64,000 nt of DNA from Micromonospora echinofusca (GTDB lineage Bacteria; Actinomycetota; Actinomycetes; Mycobacteriales; Micromonosporaceae), in assembly GCF_900091445.1 (NCBI RefSeq), contig NZ_LT607733.1, forward strand, positions 1,133,501-1,197,500. Direction: 5' to 3'. Below are positions 1-7,542 of this stretch, piece after piece; position 1 is the first letter of the stretch; the number at the start of each line of letters is the position of its first letter. A program made the translations under genes and the position numbers. The notes beneath the pieces are model-generated. The model was not told the DNA's origin and did not search any database. It saw only the letters and a list, made by a program, of their open reading frames with translations.

Positions 1-530
1 CGGTAGGCCGTCAGGGTGTCGTTCTCCCACCGCTGCCGTACGTCGCCGACGAGGTGACGAACCAGCCAGGCGATCTCGCCCGCGTCGACCCGCTGCTCGC
101 GGTAGATCTCGACGAGTTCGTCGCGCAGGTGCCTGCGGATGCCCGCAGTCTGGGCGAGCCAGTGGGACCGGGCCGTGTCCCGGGGCACGTACCGCCCGAA
201 GTAGGTGTCGAAGAGCCGGTCCACCTTCCGGGCGAAGCCGCCGGCCAGCGACCCTTTCTTGCGCTGCGTCGGCGGAGCGTACTCCGCCTCCTTCAGCCGC
301 AACCGCTCCCGCCGGAAGTGCCGGTCCGCCCCGCCGACCACGAAGGCGACGACTCCCGCCGCGGACACGAGGTAGGCGAGCACCGGGGACAACTCGCCGC
401 GTTGCAGCACCAGTCGCGCGATGTTGCCCGCGGCGAGGACGAAGGCCGCTGCGGCGGTGAGGGCACGCAGCCATTCGCCCACCGGGATCGAGGCCGGCTG
501 GACGGGACGCACCCTCGGCGGCGCGGGGGA
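1..530 (-). pseudogene. 3' part of a membrane-protein gene split by an IS110 element (runs off the window)
   Basis: Open minus-strand reading continues from the insertion-element boundary to the window edge (about 176 codons) with no start or ribosome site of its own. The peptide begins SPAPPRVRPVQPAS, has two hydrophobic segments (around AAAAFVLAAGNIA and LAYLVSAAGVVAFVV), then a charged stretch with RKVDRLFDTYFGRYVPR and a region rich in Arg, His and Glu. It joins in frame to the fragment ending at 1970 once the element is removed at its CT core, so I read the two as one gene, the third of the Nudix operon. Similar uninterrupted actinobacterial proteins are known to me only as hypothetical membrane proteins. 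Function unknown; the gene is probably inactive unless the element excises. Confidence 0.75.
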
Positions 531-548
531 GTGTCCCTATGGGTTTCG

Positions 549-1736
549 TCAAGCGGGGACCGGACTGATGGGGCGTGGCTGGTAGGGGATCTTGTCGCGG
601 AGCATGGCGAACAGGACGTCGCAGCGGCGTCGGGCCAAGCAGATGAGGGCGGCGTTGTGGCGTTTGCCTTCGGCGCGTTTCCGGTCGTAGTAGGCGCGGC
701 TGACGGGGTCGGCCAAGGCGGCGAACGCGGCGAGGAAGAAGGCTCGTTTGAGGTTCTTGTTGCCGCCGCGGGGTGGGTGTTCGCCGCGGATGCTGCTGCC
801 GGATCGTCGGGTCACCGGGGCGAGGCCGGCGTAGGCGGCGAGGTGGCCGGGGGTGGGGAAGGCGGTGCCGTCGCCGACTTCGAGCAGGATCCGGGCGGCG
901 GTCCTGACGCCGATGCCGGGCATCGAGGCGAGAGGGTGCGCATCGAGGATCCTTTCGACCTCGGCGGCGGCCTGGTCGCGTTGGCGTAGGACGTCGCGGA
1001 GGCTGTCAGCCAGGCGGGGCAGGATCGTCTCCGCCGCGTTCGTGCCGGGGACGGTGACGGTCTGCTCGTCGAGCGCGTTCATGATCTGCTCGACGAGGCG
1101 TTCACCCATGCGTGGGGCGTGAGGCCCGGCGACGGACAGCAGTTTGCGACGTCCGGCCTTGCGTAGCCCGACCGGTCCCCCGCAGCGCGACAGCAGTTCC
1201 AGCACGGCCTTGTGCTGCACTTTCGGGCCGAGAACTCGTTCCAGGGCGGGGTGGATCTGAGTGAGCAGGCCACGGATCCGGTTGGACACCCGGGTGGCTT
1301 CGCCAGCGAGGTCGTCGTCGAAGCCGACCAGGACCTCCAGCTCTGCGAGGGCTTCGTCGCCGACATCGACCCGGCGCAGCGTGTGCGGAAGGGTGCGGGC
1401 GGCGTCAGCGATGACGTAGGCGTCGCGGGCGTCGGTTTTCGCCGCACCGGGGTGCAGGTCAGCGATGCGGCGCATCGCCAGGCCGGGCAGGTAGGCCACC
1501 TGATGACCGCAAGCCCGAGCCACCGCGACCGGCAAGGCGCCGATCGAGGCCGGCTGGTCGACCACCACCAGAATCCGGCCGTGGCGGGCGAGCTTGTCGA
1601 ACAACTGCCGCAGTCGGGCCTCGGTGTTCGGCAACGGCGCGTCGTGCAGCCGCTTGCCGTCCGGTGCCAACCCGACCGCGTGGTGGCCCTCTTTGCCGAC
1701 GTCCAAGCCGAGGTAGACGCCGTATCCGTCGTTCAC
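549..1736 (-). CDS. IS110-family DEDD transposase (bridge-RNA-type recombinase)
   Basis: 395 residues. The N-terminal RuvC-like domain shows the acidic set in order: GLDVGK (D near residue 12), a second acidic position in VVVDQPA, and KTDARDAY. The C-terminal Tnp domain has the helix-hairpin-helix MPGIGVRTAARIL and the RRSGSSIRGE segment that holds the family's catalytic serine, followed by GGNKNLKRAFF. The GTG at 1736 is chosen because GGAGG lies about 8 bases upstream; a GTG at 1751 is in frame but lacks such a site. Length is usual for the family and the gene looks intact. It acts on its own element's ends and, by family knowledge, uses an RNA transcribed from the adjoining left end as guide. 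Confidence 0.93.
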   Translation of the reverse strand: MNDGYGVYLGLDVGKEGHHAVGLAPDGKRLHDAPLPNTEARLRQLFDKLARHGRILVVVDQPASIGALPVAVARACGHQVAYLPGLAMRRIADLHPGAAKTDARDAYVIADAARTLPHTLRRVDVGDEALAELEVLVGFDDDLAGEATRVSNRIRGLLTQIHPALERVLGPKVQHKAVLELLSRCGGPVGLRKAGRRKLLSVAGPHAPRMGERLVEQIMNALDEQTVTVPGTNAAETILPRLADSLRDVLRQRDQAAAEVERILDAHPLASMPGIGVRTAARILLEVGDGTAFPTPGHLAAYAGLAPVTRRSGSSIRGEHPPRGGNKNLKRAFFLAAFAALADPVSRAYYDRKRAEGKRHNAALICLARRRCDVLFAMLRDKIPYQPRPISPVPA

Positions 1737-1968
1737 CAGACCCGCCTCCACGCATCGATCCCGTAGCCTCGGTCGCTGGTCCAGGCGTCGGACTGCCGGC
1801 AGCCACGTTACGAAGAGACCTACCCCAACACGGGTGGCCGTGTCCCTATCAGCGGTCCGCCGACGCCACCCGACCCGGCGACAACACCCCCCGGATCATG
1901 CAAACGACAGGGGCAGGAAGTCATACCGGGCCGGGCGACCGAGGGTCCCCGGCTGGGGACGATCAAAA
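1737..1968 (-). ncRNA. Candidate bridge RNA region in the IS110 left end
   Basis: A 232-base stretch without a credible gene lies between the left CT core and the transposase start, in the place where IS110-group elements encode their bridge RNA. It holds an exact copy of the last ten bases of the right end, ATAGGGACAC (1849 down to 1840), in the same orientation. This is what a left donor guide should look like. About 40 bases 5' of it is GGGGGG (1892 to 1887), which could pair with the TCCCCC on the right of the target. Left target matching is weak (CGTT only). RNA ends and folding were not computed. Confidence 0.5.
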
Positions 1969-1969
1969 A

Positions 1970-2557
1970 GGTAACGGGGTGGAAGAACAGCCGGACCCGG
2001 TTCCTCCTGTCCCCGGCCTTCTGCCCGGCCCTGGCCCGCTCGACCGAGCGGTGCCACAGTTGGTCCTCGACCGGGCCTTCGAGCAGCACCCCGAGGTGAT
2101 CGAGGATCTTGTCGCGCTGGCGCGGCCTGAGCTCGTCAAGTTCCTTGACGGTCAACTCGGTGTCGGCGGTGTCCAGGGAGCTGAGCAGCCGCAGGACCGA
2201 CCGCAGGCCGACCGTCCACTCGCCCCGGCCGTGCACCCGGGTGATGCGGCCGCAGATGGTGGAGAGCGTGATGAGGTCCTCGTTGCCCAGTTGTCGCAGG
2301 GTGCGTCCGCTCAGCAGGGCGAGCAGCCAGTGGAAGCGCACCTCGTCGGTCTCGTGCCCGCGCGCCACGGCCTCCTCGATGAGTTCGCGTGCCCTGCCCG
2401 GCATCCGGGCGTCGAGGTACTTCACGCCGGTGCGGAACCTCTCCTTCGGCGAGGCGTCCGGTGGCAGTTGGTAGTAGACGTCGCCGTGGATCGCCTGGGC
2501 CTGCACCCCGACGTGGGCATCGCCCTGCGCGACGTTGGTCGTGGTCGGCGTGGTCAC
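1970..2557 (-). pseudogene. 5' part of the IS-split membrane-protein gene; N-terminal amyloid-like motif
   Basis: 196 codons of the host gene remain on this side (GTG start at 2557, last host codon ACC at 1970). Residues 11-27 hold GDAHVGVQAQAIHGDVY, closely matching residues 273-288 of the upstream nucleosidase-like protein. Residues 35-190 are helical and charged, ending in RRNRVRLFFHPVT. Reading on into the element adds about 49 meaningless residues. The GTG overlaps the upstream stop (GTGA), so the gene was translated as the third of the operon. The intact protein would be an N-terminal signalling motif, a soluble helical part and a C-terminal membrane domain. Exact function unknown. Confidence 0.75.
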
Positions 2558-3702
2558 GACAGCCCCTTCGCCACGGCCATGATCGCGGCCAGCCTGGCCG
2601 CCAGCTCCGTCACGTCGGCCACCAGGCCGCGCAGCCTCCGCAGCGACACCATCAGGACGCTCCGGCTCTGCGGTGTCTCTTCCTGGAGGCAGTCGCCGGC
2701 CGTGTCCAGCTCCGTCTCCGCCGCCGCGTAGGTGTCCTCGTCCAGTTGGCCGTCGCGGTGGGCCTGCTTGAGCAGGTCACGCAGCTCGCTGATCGCCGTC
2801 GCGAGATCGGCCGGCTGCTCCGGCTCCCAACCCACGGTGACGTTGCCGTGGATCTGTCCCGCCTGGACGCCCACCCGGGCGTTGCCGCTGGCGATGTTCC
2901 TGTTGGTGATGCCCATCTGCGCCTGCCTGTTCCTCTTCGCCGTTTCCCGTTGGTCGGCCGCGGCGTCGGCGACCAGTTCCTGCGCCAGCGCCGTGGCGAA
3001 CGCGGCCGCGTGGGCCACCGCCCGTGGCTGCCAGTTCTCCCCGTCGGTGGCCGTCTTGGTGCCGTCGGCCCGGTCGCTGATGCCCCGCACCACGACCACG
3101 GGCAGTGCCCGGTTGAGGTGACCCGCCTGGGCGACGCCGGCGGCCTCCATCTCGATGGCCACGGCGTCGTTGTAGTGCTGCCGAACCCACCGGGCCTGCT
3201 CGGAGACCGCCGAATCCTGTACGATCTCGCCCGCCGCGATCGGCGCGAAGTGCACCCGGGGCGCGGCGTCGCCGGGCTGGCCCCGGAACCACTCGCCGCT
3301 GCGCGCCAGGTGTTGCGCGATCTGGCCCGCGCCGTGCGGAATCTCCCACGCCTTCGGCCGGGCCTTGAGGCCGTCGTCCTCGCTCGTGCCGCCGTGGTAG
3401 GCGTAGACCTGGGACGCCACCACCACGTCGCCCAGCCGGATGCTCGGCCAGAGGGCGCCGGCGACGCCGACGAAGATCACCGCGGCGGGGGAGAACTCGG
3501 CCATGGCGCGCTCGGCCAGTACCGCCGCCGGGTGGTTGCCCTTGCCCACCAGGCCCAGCGCCACCCGGCAGCCGCCGAGCCGGCCGACCTCGAAGCGCGT
3601 GCCGGCGGGATGGCGGTGCACCCGCAGGTCGGTCAGCCTGCTGCGGACCGCGTCGTACTCCAGGTTCAGGGCCGTGAGAATCACGACGGGACTGCTGTTC
3701 AT
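2554..3702 (-). CDS. Nucleoside phosphorylase-fold protein (MTA/SAH nucleosidase-like) with C-terminal amyloid-like motif
   Basis: 382 residues. The first 240 form a PNP_UDP domain: VVILTALNLEYDAV at the start, VGVAGALWPSIRLGDVVVAS, the IEMEAAGVA segment with the ribose-binding Glu, and VVRGISDRADG with the catalytic Asp. A linker leads to GNARVGVQAGQIHGNVTV (273-290), shared with the next gene's product, and then an acidic helical tail of about 90 residues. The start ATG at 3702 overlaps the stop of the Nudix gene (ATGA) and its own stop overlaps the next start (GTGA). The family hydrolyses N-glycosidic bonds of nucleosides or nucleotides; in some antiphage systems PNP-fold effectors destroy ATP. 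An effector role here is inference; plain MTA/SAH salvage is the alternative, but the extra motif argues against it. Confidence 0.82.
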   Translation of the reverse strand: MNSSPVVILTALNLEYDAVRSRLTDLRVHRHPAGTRFEVGRLGGCRVALGLVGKGNHPAAVLAERAMAEFSPAAVIFVGVAGALWPSIRLGDVVVASQVYAYHGGTSEDDGLKARPKAWEIPHGAGQIAQHLARSGEWFRGQPGDAAPRVHFAPIAAGEIVQDSAVSEQARWVRQHYNDAVAIEMEAAGVAQAGHLNRALPVVVVRGISDRADGTKTATDGENWQPRAVAHAAAFATALAQELVADAAADQRETAKRNRQAQMGITNRNIASGNARVGVQAGQIHGNVTVGWEPEQPADLATAISELRDLLKQAHRDGQLDEDTYAAAETELDTAGDCLQEETPQSRSVLMVSLRRLRGLVADVTELAARLAAIMAVAKGLS

Positions 3703-4433
3703 GCCTCTGCCGTCTCCTTGTCCGTCGGCTGCGTCGGCCGGGTCATGGGGGGATGCAGCGCCTCGCGCGGGCCCGGCCGGAACAACCGTGCGGGGCGTCC
3801 GGTGTCGGTCTTCCTCGTCGTACCGGCGGGCACGATGAAGCCGTCGACGCTCTGGACCTTGCGGTAGAAGTTCCGGGGGTCGAGGCTGACGCCCCACACC
3901 GCCTCGTAGACGTCCCGCAACTCCGAGATGGTGAACGTCGGGCCGCAGAACGCGGTCGCCAGCGCCGAGTACTCCAGCTTTGCGCGGGCGCGCTCGACGC
4001 CGTCCGCGACGATCCGGCGGTGGTCGAAGGCGAGCCGGGCGTCGGGCGAGAGAGCGCGATCGGTGGGGGTCCAGCACGCGTCGGAGGCGTCGGTGCCGGC
4101 GGTCGGCTCGGGCAGCCGGGGAGCGACGGCGAGGTAGGCCACGGAGACGACGCGGCCCCGGGGGTCGCGTCCCGGCGTGCCGTAGACGCCCAACTGTTCG
4201 AGGTGCAGTTGGTCCGCCGACAGGCCGGCCTCCTCGGCCAACTCCCGGTGGGCCGCCGCCGGCAGGTCCTCCTCCGCGTGGTTCAGGAAGCCGCCGGGAA
4301 GGGCCAGGGCGCCCCGGTACGGCTCCACGCCGCGCTGCACGAGCAGCACCTGGAGCCGGGAATCGCGCAGGGTGAGGATGACGAGGTCCACCGCGAGGAG
4401 AACGGTGGGCGCAACCCAACGATCGTCCGACAT
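3699..4433 (-). CDS. NrtR-like Nudix regulator (Nudix domain plus winged helix)
   Basis: 244 residues. The N-terminal half is a Nudix domain with the box GGFLNHAEEDLP..HRELAEEAGL; the loop is one residue longer than the classical GX5EX7REUXEE spacing, so hydrolase activity is uncertain. The C-terminal half (from about LAFDHRRI to NFYRKV) matches the winged helix of NrtR-type repressors, which sense ADP-ribose or NAD-related ligands. ATG at 4433 is preferred (AGGGTGAG just upstream) over an in-frame GTG at 4442. It is the first gene of the operon and a palindrome lies 14 bases upstream of its start, so it most likely represses itself and the two coupled genes. Confidence 0.85.
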   Translation of the reverse strand: MSDDRWVAPTVLLAVDLVILTLRDSRLQVLLVQRGVEPYRGALALPGGFLNHAEEDLPAAAHRELAEEAGLSADQLHLEQLGVYGTPGRDPRGRVVSVAYLAVAPRLPEPTAGTDASDACWTPTDRALSPDARLAFDHRRIVADGVERARAKLEYSALATAFCGPTFTISELRDVYEAVWGVSLDPRNFYRKVQSVDGFIVPAGTTRKTDTGRPARLFRPGPREALHPPMTRPTQPTDKETAEA

Positions 4434-4447
4434 GGATCTCACCCTAG

Positions 4448-4472
4448 ACTTACTGTCACTATGACAGGAAGT
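4448..4472. promoter_or_regulatory. 25-bp palindrome, probable operator of the Nudix regulator
   Basis: Central CTGTCA-CTA-TGACAG (4453-4467) is a perfect inverted repeat. It extends to ACTTA on the left and GAAGT on the right with one mismatch, so 12-base half-sites are nearly exact. It sits 15 to 40 bases upstream of the regulator's ATG, where it would cover the promoter. Size and position fit an autoregulatory NrtR-type site; binding is inferred. Confidence 0.7.
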
Positions 4473-4555
4473 GCGGACGGGTGTCGGCTTTCAGCAGCAG
4501 CCGATGCCCGACGGCAGGGGCGCGCCCCGCCCGATCACTCCCGGCGACGGGCCGG

Positions 4556-5539
4556 TCAGCCGCCGGAGGGCGGGGTGTTACGGCTGCGGGCGCCCTTCGG
4601 GCGGGCCCTCGGCGGTTCCGCCAGCGTCGACGCCCGCCGGCTCAACGCGTCGACCCGCTCGACGAGTTCGCGTACGGCCTCCTCGTCGTCGGCGTCCACC
4701 GCCGCGACGCGGTCGAGCAGCGCGGCGTAGTCCGACGTCAGCGCCAGGTACCTCCTGCCGAACGCCTCCTCGGCGCCGCTGACGTAGGCCTGGCGCTGCG
4801 CCCGGGCGTACCGCTGGTCGAGGTCGATGATCTGCTGCGCCAGTACGGCCGCGGCGGCGCCGAGCGCGCCACGGGCGTCGGCGCTCCCGTCGCGGCGGCG
4901 GCGACGGGCGTCCGCGAGCCGGCCCGCGCGGCGGCCACCCACGTAGAGCACCGTCGCCCCGGCGACGACGGCCAGGATCGCGGCGCCGGCGAGCAGGAAG
5001 CGGGGCAGCGACGGGCTGATCGTCCGCGCGCCGTCGGGGACGGTGCCGGCCTTCACCAGCAGGTCGTAGTTGACGGTGACGACCTTCAGCGCCTCCAGGG
5101 GGCGGTCGGCGAAGGTGTCGACGCCCCGGCTGATGGTCATCTCCGCCACGAAGGCCCGGCCGAAGTTCCCGTCGTCGCGCCCGGGCAGCAGCGCGCAGCC
5201 GTAGGTGTCGTACTCGTCGGAGTCGCGGCTTATGACCAGCACGACGGTCCCGTCGGCGGCGCGCTCGACCTGGCGGCAGCCCTGCCTGAGGTCCGCGCCC
5301 GGCTCGAGCATCAGCACGACCAGCCGGCGGTTGCCGATGATCCGTTCGGCCGCCGCGCGGTCCAGGTCGACGCCCGGTGCGACGTACACGGACGAGGCGC
5401 GCACGTGCCGGGCGACCGGACCGTCCAGCGCCCCGCCGGTCCACAACGCCCAGCCGGCCAGCACCAGGCAGGCCAGGACGGCGATGCCGAAGGGCGTGCC
5501 GAACAGGTCACCGAGCCGACGTCGTACGGACGGGTTCAC
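4556..5539 (-). CDS. Membrane protein of unknown function (third gene of a coupled membrane operon)
   Basis: 327 residues. One hydrophobic segment near the N-terminus (IAVLACLVLAGWALW) precedes an extracytoplasmic domain of about 150 residues with LVVLMLEPGAD and VVLVISRDSDEYDTYG. A second segment (FLLAGAAILAVVAGATVLYVGG) is followed by an Arg-rich, coiled-coil-like cytoplasmic tail (IIDLDQRYARAQRQAY; LVERVDALSRRAS). The GTG start overlaps the upstream stop (GTGA). The overall plan, two membrane segments around an outer domain with a cytoplasmic helical tail, recalls TPM-type proteins, but I do not recognise the family with certainty. Confidence 0.75.
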   Translation of the reverse strand: MNPSVRRRLGDLFGTPFGIAVLACLVLAGWALWTGGALDGPVARHVRASSVYVAPGVDLDRAAAERIIGNRRLVVLMLEPGADLRQGCRQVERAADGTVVLVISRDSDEYDTYGCALLPGRDDGNFGRAFVAEMTISRGVDTFADRPLEALKVVTVNYDLLVKAGTVPDGARTISPSLPRFLLAGAAILAVVAGATVLYVGGRRAGRLADARRRRRDGSADARGALGAAAAVLAQQIIDLDQRYARAQRQAYVSGAEEAFGRRYLALTSDYAALLDRVAAVDADDEEAVRELVERVDALSRRASTLAEPPRARPKGARSRNTPPSGG

Positions 5540-6906
5540 GACAGCCTGCCCCGGAGGTAGAGGTCCGGGCGGTAACTGGCGATCCCCAGCGTCCGGGCGG
5601 CGTCGTCCAGCTCCCCGGACGCCTCGTCGAGCAACGTACGCGCGTGGCGGTCCGGTAGCTCCTCGTCCAGCGCGGCGCGGGCGGCCTGGAGCTTGACGAC
5701 GCCCCGGGTCAGCGCCGGGTCGCTGCGCGCGTCGGTGAGCAGGGACATCTCGACGGCGAGCGCGGTGAGACCCGCCAACCGCGCGGGAGTGCCGCCCCGC
5801 CCCGGGTCGCCCCGCCGGAGCACGGCCCCGTCCGGCCGGCGCAGCGACCGGACCGAGAGGATCAGGAACGTCGCCACGCAGCCTGCGAAGATCCACGGCA
5901 GGGCCGGCAGCGCCACCCGCAGCGGATCGATCGGCCGGTACGGCAGCGGACGGTCGAACAGCCCCGAGTAGCGCAGGTCGGTGACCCGGTTCAGCCAGGC
6001 CGTCAGCACGTTGCCCTGCGGGTAGTCGTAGCGGCTCAGCCGACCGGCGAACTGGCCGTAGAAACTCGCCCCGGCCAGCTCCGCGAAGTCGTCGGCCGCC
6101 GGCCCGTGGTACTCGATCCAGAGCCCGTACATCACGACGATCGGCGTGCCCGGGAACAGCTCGGCCAGCGCCGGCCCGTACCGGGGCACCGGCTCGCCGA
6201 ACGGCTGCGCGGGCAGCGCCACGTACCGGGCGCCGTCCGGAAAGGCGTTGCGCGCGGCCTTGTCTGGGACACCGGTCAGCGTGGCCCCGGCCCCGAGGTG
6301 CAGGCCGGTGGCCCGCAGGTCGGCGGCGACGGCGGCCAGCTCCCGGTCGGTCGGCGCGCGCCACCGCAGTTCGTCGTGCTCGGGCGGGTCGGGCGCGTCC
6401 CGCAGCGCGGCGATCAGCCCCACCAGCAGGTTCGTCACGTCGGCGGTGGCGAACTGCGCCCGCCAGTCGGGCAGCGTGTCGGCCACGGCCTGGTAGATGC
6501 CGCCGCTGACCTCAGTGCCGATCACCCGGATGGTCGCGTTCTCCACGTCCCGCACCCGGTCACGCTCGTCCTTGTCGAGCCCGGGCGGCGCGACCAGGAT
6601 CCGGACGGGGCGGTCGCCGGCGGCCTCGCGGACCCGCTGCTCGTTCCAGCGCGCCGTCGAGCCGGGCAGCCGCACCACCGGCTCGGCGGCCACCAGCGCG
6701 GTCATCTCGTCCACCGATGGCACGCTCGCGTCGCTCAGCTCACCCGCCGAGCCCTCGTCGATCTTCGCCGTGGCGGCCGGCGACCGGCCGTAGCTGACGT
6801 CGACGCTCTGCCGCTGGGCGAGTAGGAAGACCACCAGGACGACCACGGCGACGCCGAGCAGCGACCACCGCAGCAGCTCGTAGCGGTAGTGCCTGCGGGG
6901 TGTCAC
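5536..6906 (-). CDS. Membrane protein of unknown function (second gene of the operon)
   Basis: 456 residues. An N-terminal membrane segment (LLGVAVVVLVVFLLAQ) leads to a long extracytoplasmic part (residues about 30-330) with PVRILVAPPGLDKDERD and ARYVALPAQPFGEPV. A second segment (LPWIFAGCVATFLILSV) leads to a helical cytoplasmic tail (ALTRGVVKLQAARAALDEELPDRHA). Its plan is the same as its downstream neighbour's, suggesting an old duplication or a two-subunit assembly. The GTG at 6906 overlaps the stop of the small upstream gene, and its own stop overlaps the next start. Function unknown. Confidence 0.78.
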   Translation of the reverse strand: MTPRRHYRYELLRWSLLGVAVVVLVVFLLAQRQSVDVSYGRSPAATAKIDEGSAGELSDASVPSVDEMTALVAAEPVVRLPGSTARWNEQRVREAAGDRPVRILVAPPGLDKDERDRVRDVENATIRVIGTEVSGGIYQAVADTLPDWRAQFATADVTNLLVGLIAALRDAPDPPEHDELRWRAPTDRELAAVAADLRATGLHLGAGATLTGVPDKAARNAFPDGARYVALPAQPFGEPVPRYGPALAELFPGTPIVVMYGLWIEYHGPAADDFAELAGASFYGQFAGRLSRYDYPQGNVLTAWLNRVTDLRYSGLFDRPLPYRPIDPLRVALPALPWIFAGCVATFLILSVRSLRRPDGAVLRRGDPGRGGTPARLAGLTALAVEMSLLTDARSDPALTRGVVKLQAARAALDEELPDRHARTLLDEASGELDDAARTLGIASYRPDLYLRGRLS

Positions 6907-7208
6907 TGGTGTGTGCGCCACAGCCGGTCGGCCTCCCTCGCGTGTTGCGCCGCCGCGCGGGCGGCGGAAGCCCCGCCGCGCCCGGCCGCCATCGACTCGG
7001 CGCGGGTCAGCAGCCGCTCGGCCTGCGGCACCCGGGTCGCCGCCGCGTCCCGGCTGACGGCCGCGCTGTCGATGGCCGCGCGCGCGGTGGACCAGGCCGT
7101 CCGGCGCTCCCGCTCCCGCGCGCGCCACCTCGGCAGCAGGGCCGTCGCGAAGCCCGCGCCCACCAGCAGGAGGCCGCCGACCAACCAGACGAGGAGGGTG
7201 TGGGACAT
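6903..7208 (-). CDS. Small single-pass membrane protein (first gene of the operon)
   Basis: 101 residues. MSHTLLVWLVGGLLLVGAG is a single membrane segment at the extreme N-terminus. The rest is an Arg/Ala-rich helical tail with heptad-like spacing (WSTARAAIDSAAV.. to HAREADRLW). ATG at 7208 has GGAG six bases upstream. The gene is coupled by GTGA overlap to the next, so the three proteins are probably made together and may assemble through their helical tails. Confidence 0.72.
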   Translation of the reverse strand: MSHTLLVWLVGGLLLVGAGFATALLPRWRARERERRTAWSTARAAIDSAAVSRDAAATRVPQAERLLTRAESMAAGRGGASAARAAAQHAREADRLWRTHQ

Positions 7209-7360
7209 GCGCTCCAACCATCGGACGAGGGGTACGGGGTGCGCTCGCAGGCTGTCGGGCGGGCAGGGGTACGACCGAGTCTGGCTGACCGAGTCGGACC
7301 GGCGCGAACCGGCCCCGGCGGTCGAGGCCCGGCAGGCGACCTGCGTCGTACGGTTTGCGC

Positions 7361-7504
7361 ATGACGCACCCCGTCTGGGCGGATGGCAGGGCCTACCAGG
7401 CGTACGTGGGCCGGTGGAGCCGCCCCGTCGCGGGGGAGTTCCTGTGTCCGCTTCGAGACCCAGCGGTACGCGCCGCCGACGTCGTCGGTCAACCTGATCC
7501 GTGA
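7361..7504 (+). pseudogene. Truncated SAM-dependent methyltransferase, N-terminal stub only
   Basis: A 47-codon frame starts MTHPVWADGRAYQAYVGRWS and continues RPVAGEFL, then diverges into about 20 unrelated residues before TGA. The opening matches the usual start of a class I methyltransferase family in actinobacteria (W..G.AY..YVGRWSR.VA..FL), in which the SAM-binding domain should follow. That domain is absent, so this is a deletion remnant in the gap between two operons. Confidence 0.5.
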
Positions 7505-7542
7505 CGCCGGGTGTCGTGCCCGTCGTGGAGATCGGAGGACCG

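Larger units (their letters stand above)
530..1970 (-). mobile_element. IS110-family insertion sequence, about 1.44 kb, CT core at both ends
   Basis: The element carries one DEDD-type transposase gene, a long non-coding left end (about 230 bp upstream of the transposase) and a very short right end (18 bp after its stop). This is the layout of IS110-group elements, which have no terminal inverted repeats. On the minus strand the left edge reads ..GTTAC-CT-TTTTG.. (1970/1969) and the right edge ..GGGACA-CT-CCCC.. (531/530). Joining the outer sequences at one CT gives an uninterrupted codon series (HPVT-SPAPPR) across the site, which fixes the boundaries. The CT core dinucleotide is that known for IS621-type bridge-RNA recombinases. 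Boundaries are inferred from frame restoration, not from an empty-site comparison. Confidence 0.85.

Noticed and set aside
531..1849. 10-bp direct repeats GTGTCCCTAT taken as target duplications
   Set aside because: The repeat at 1840-1849 lies within the left end; frame restoration places the element boundary at 1970, and IS110 elements do not make such duplications.
1820..1969. C-terminal 49 residues of the 245-codon frame
   Set aside because: This stretch is IS left-end sequence read through by chance, not part of the host protein.
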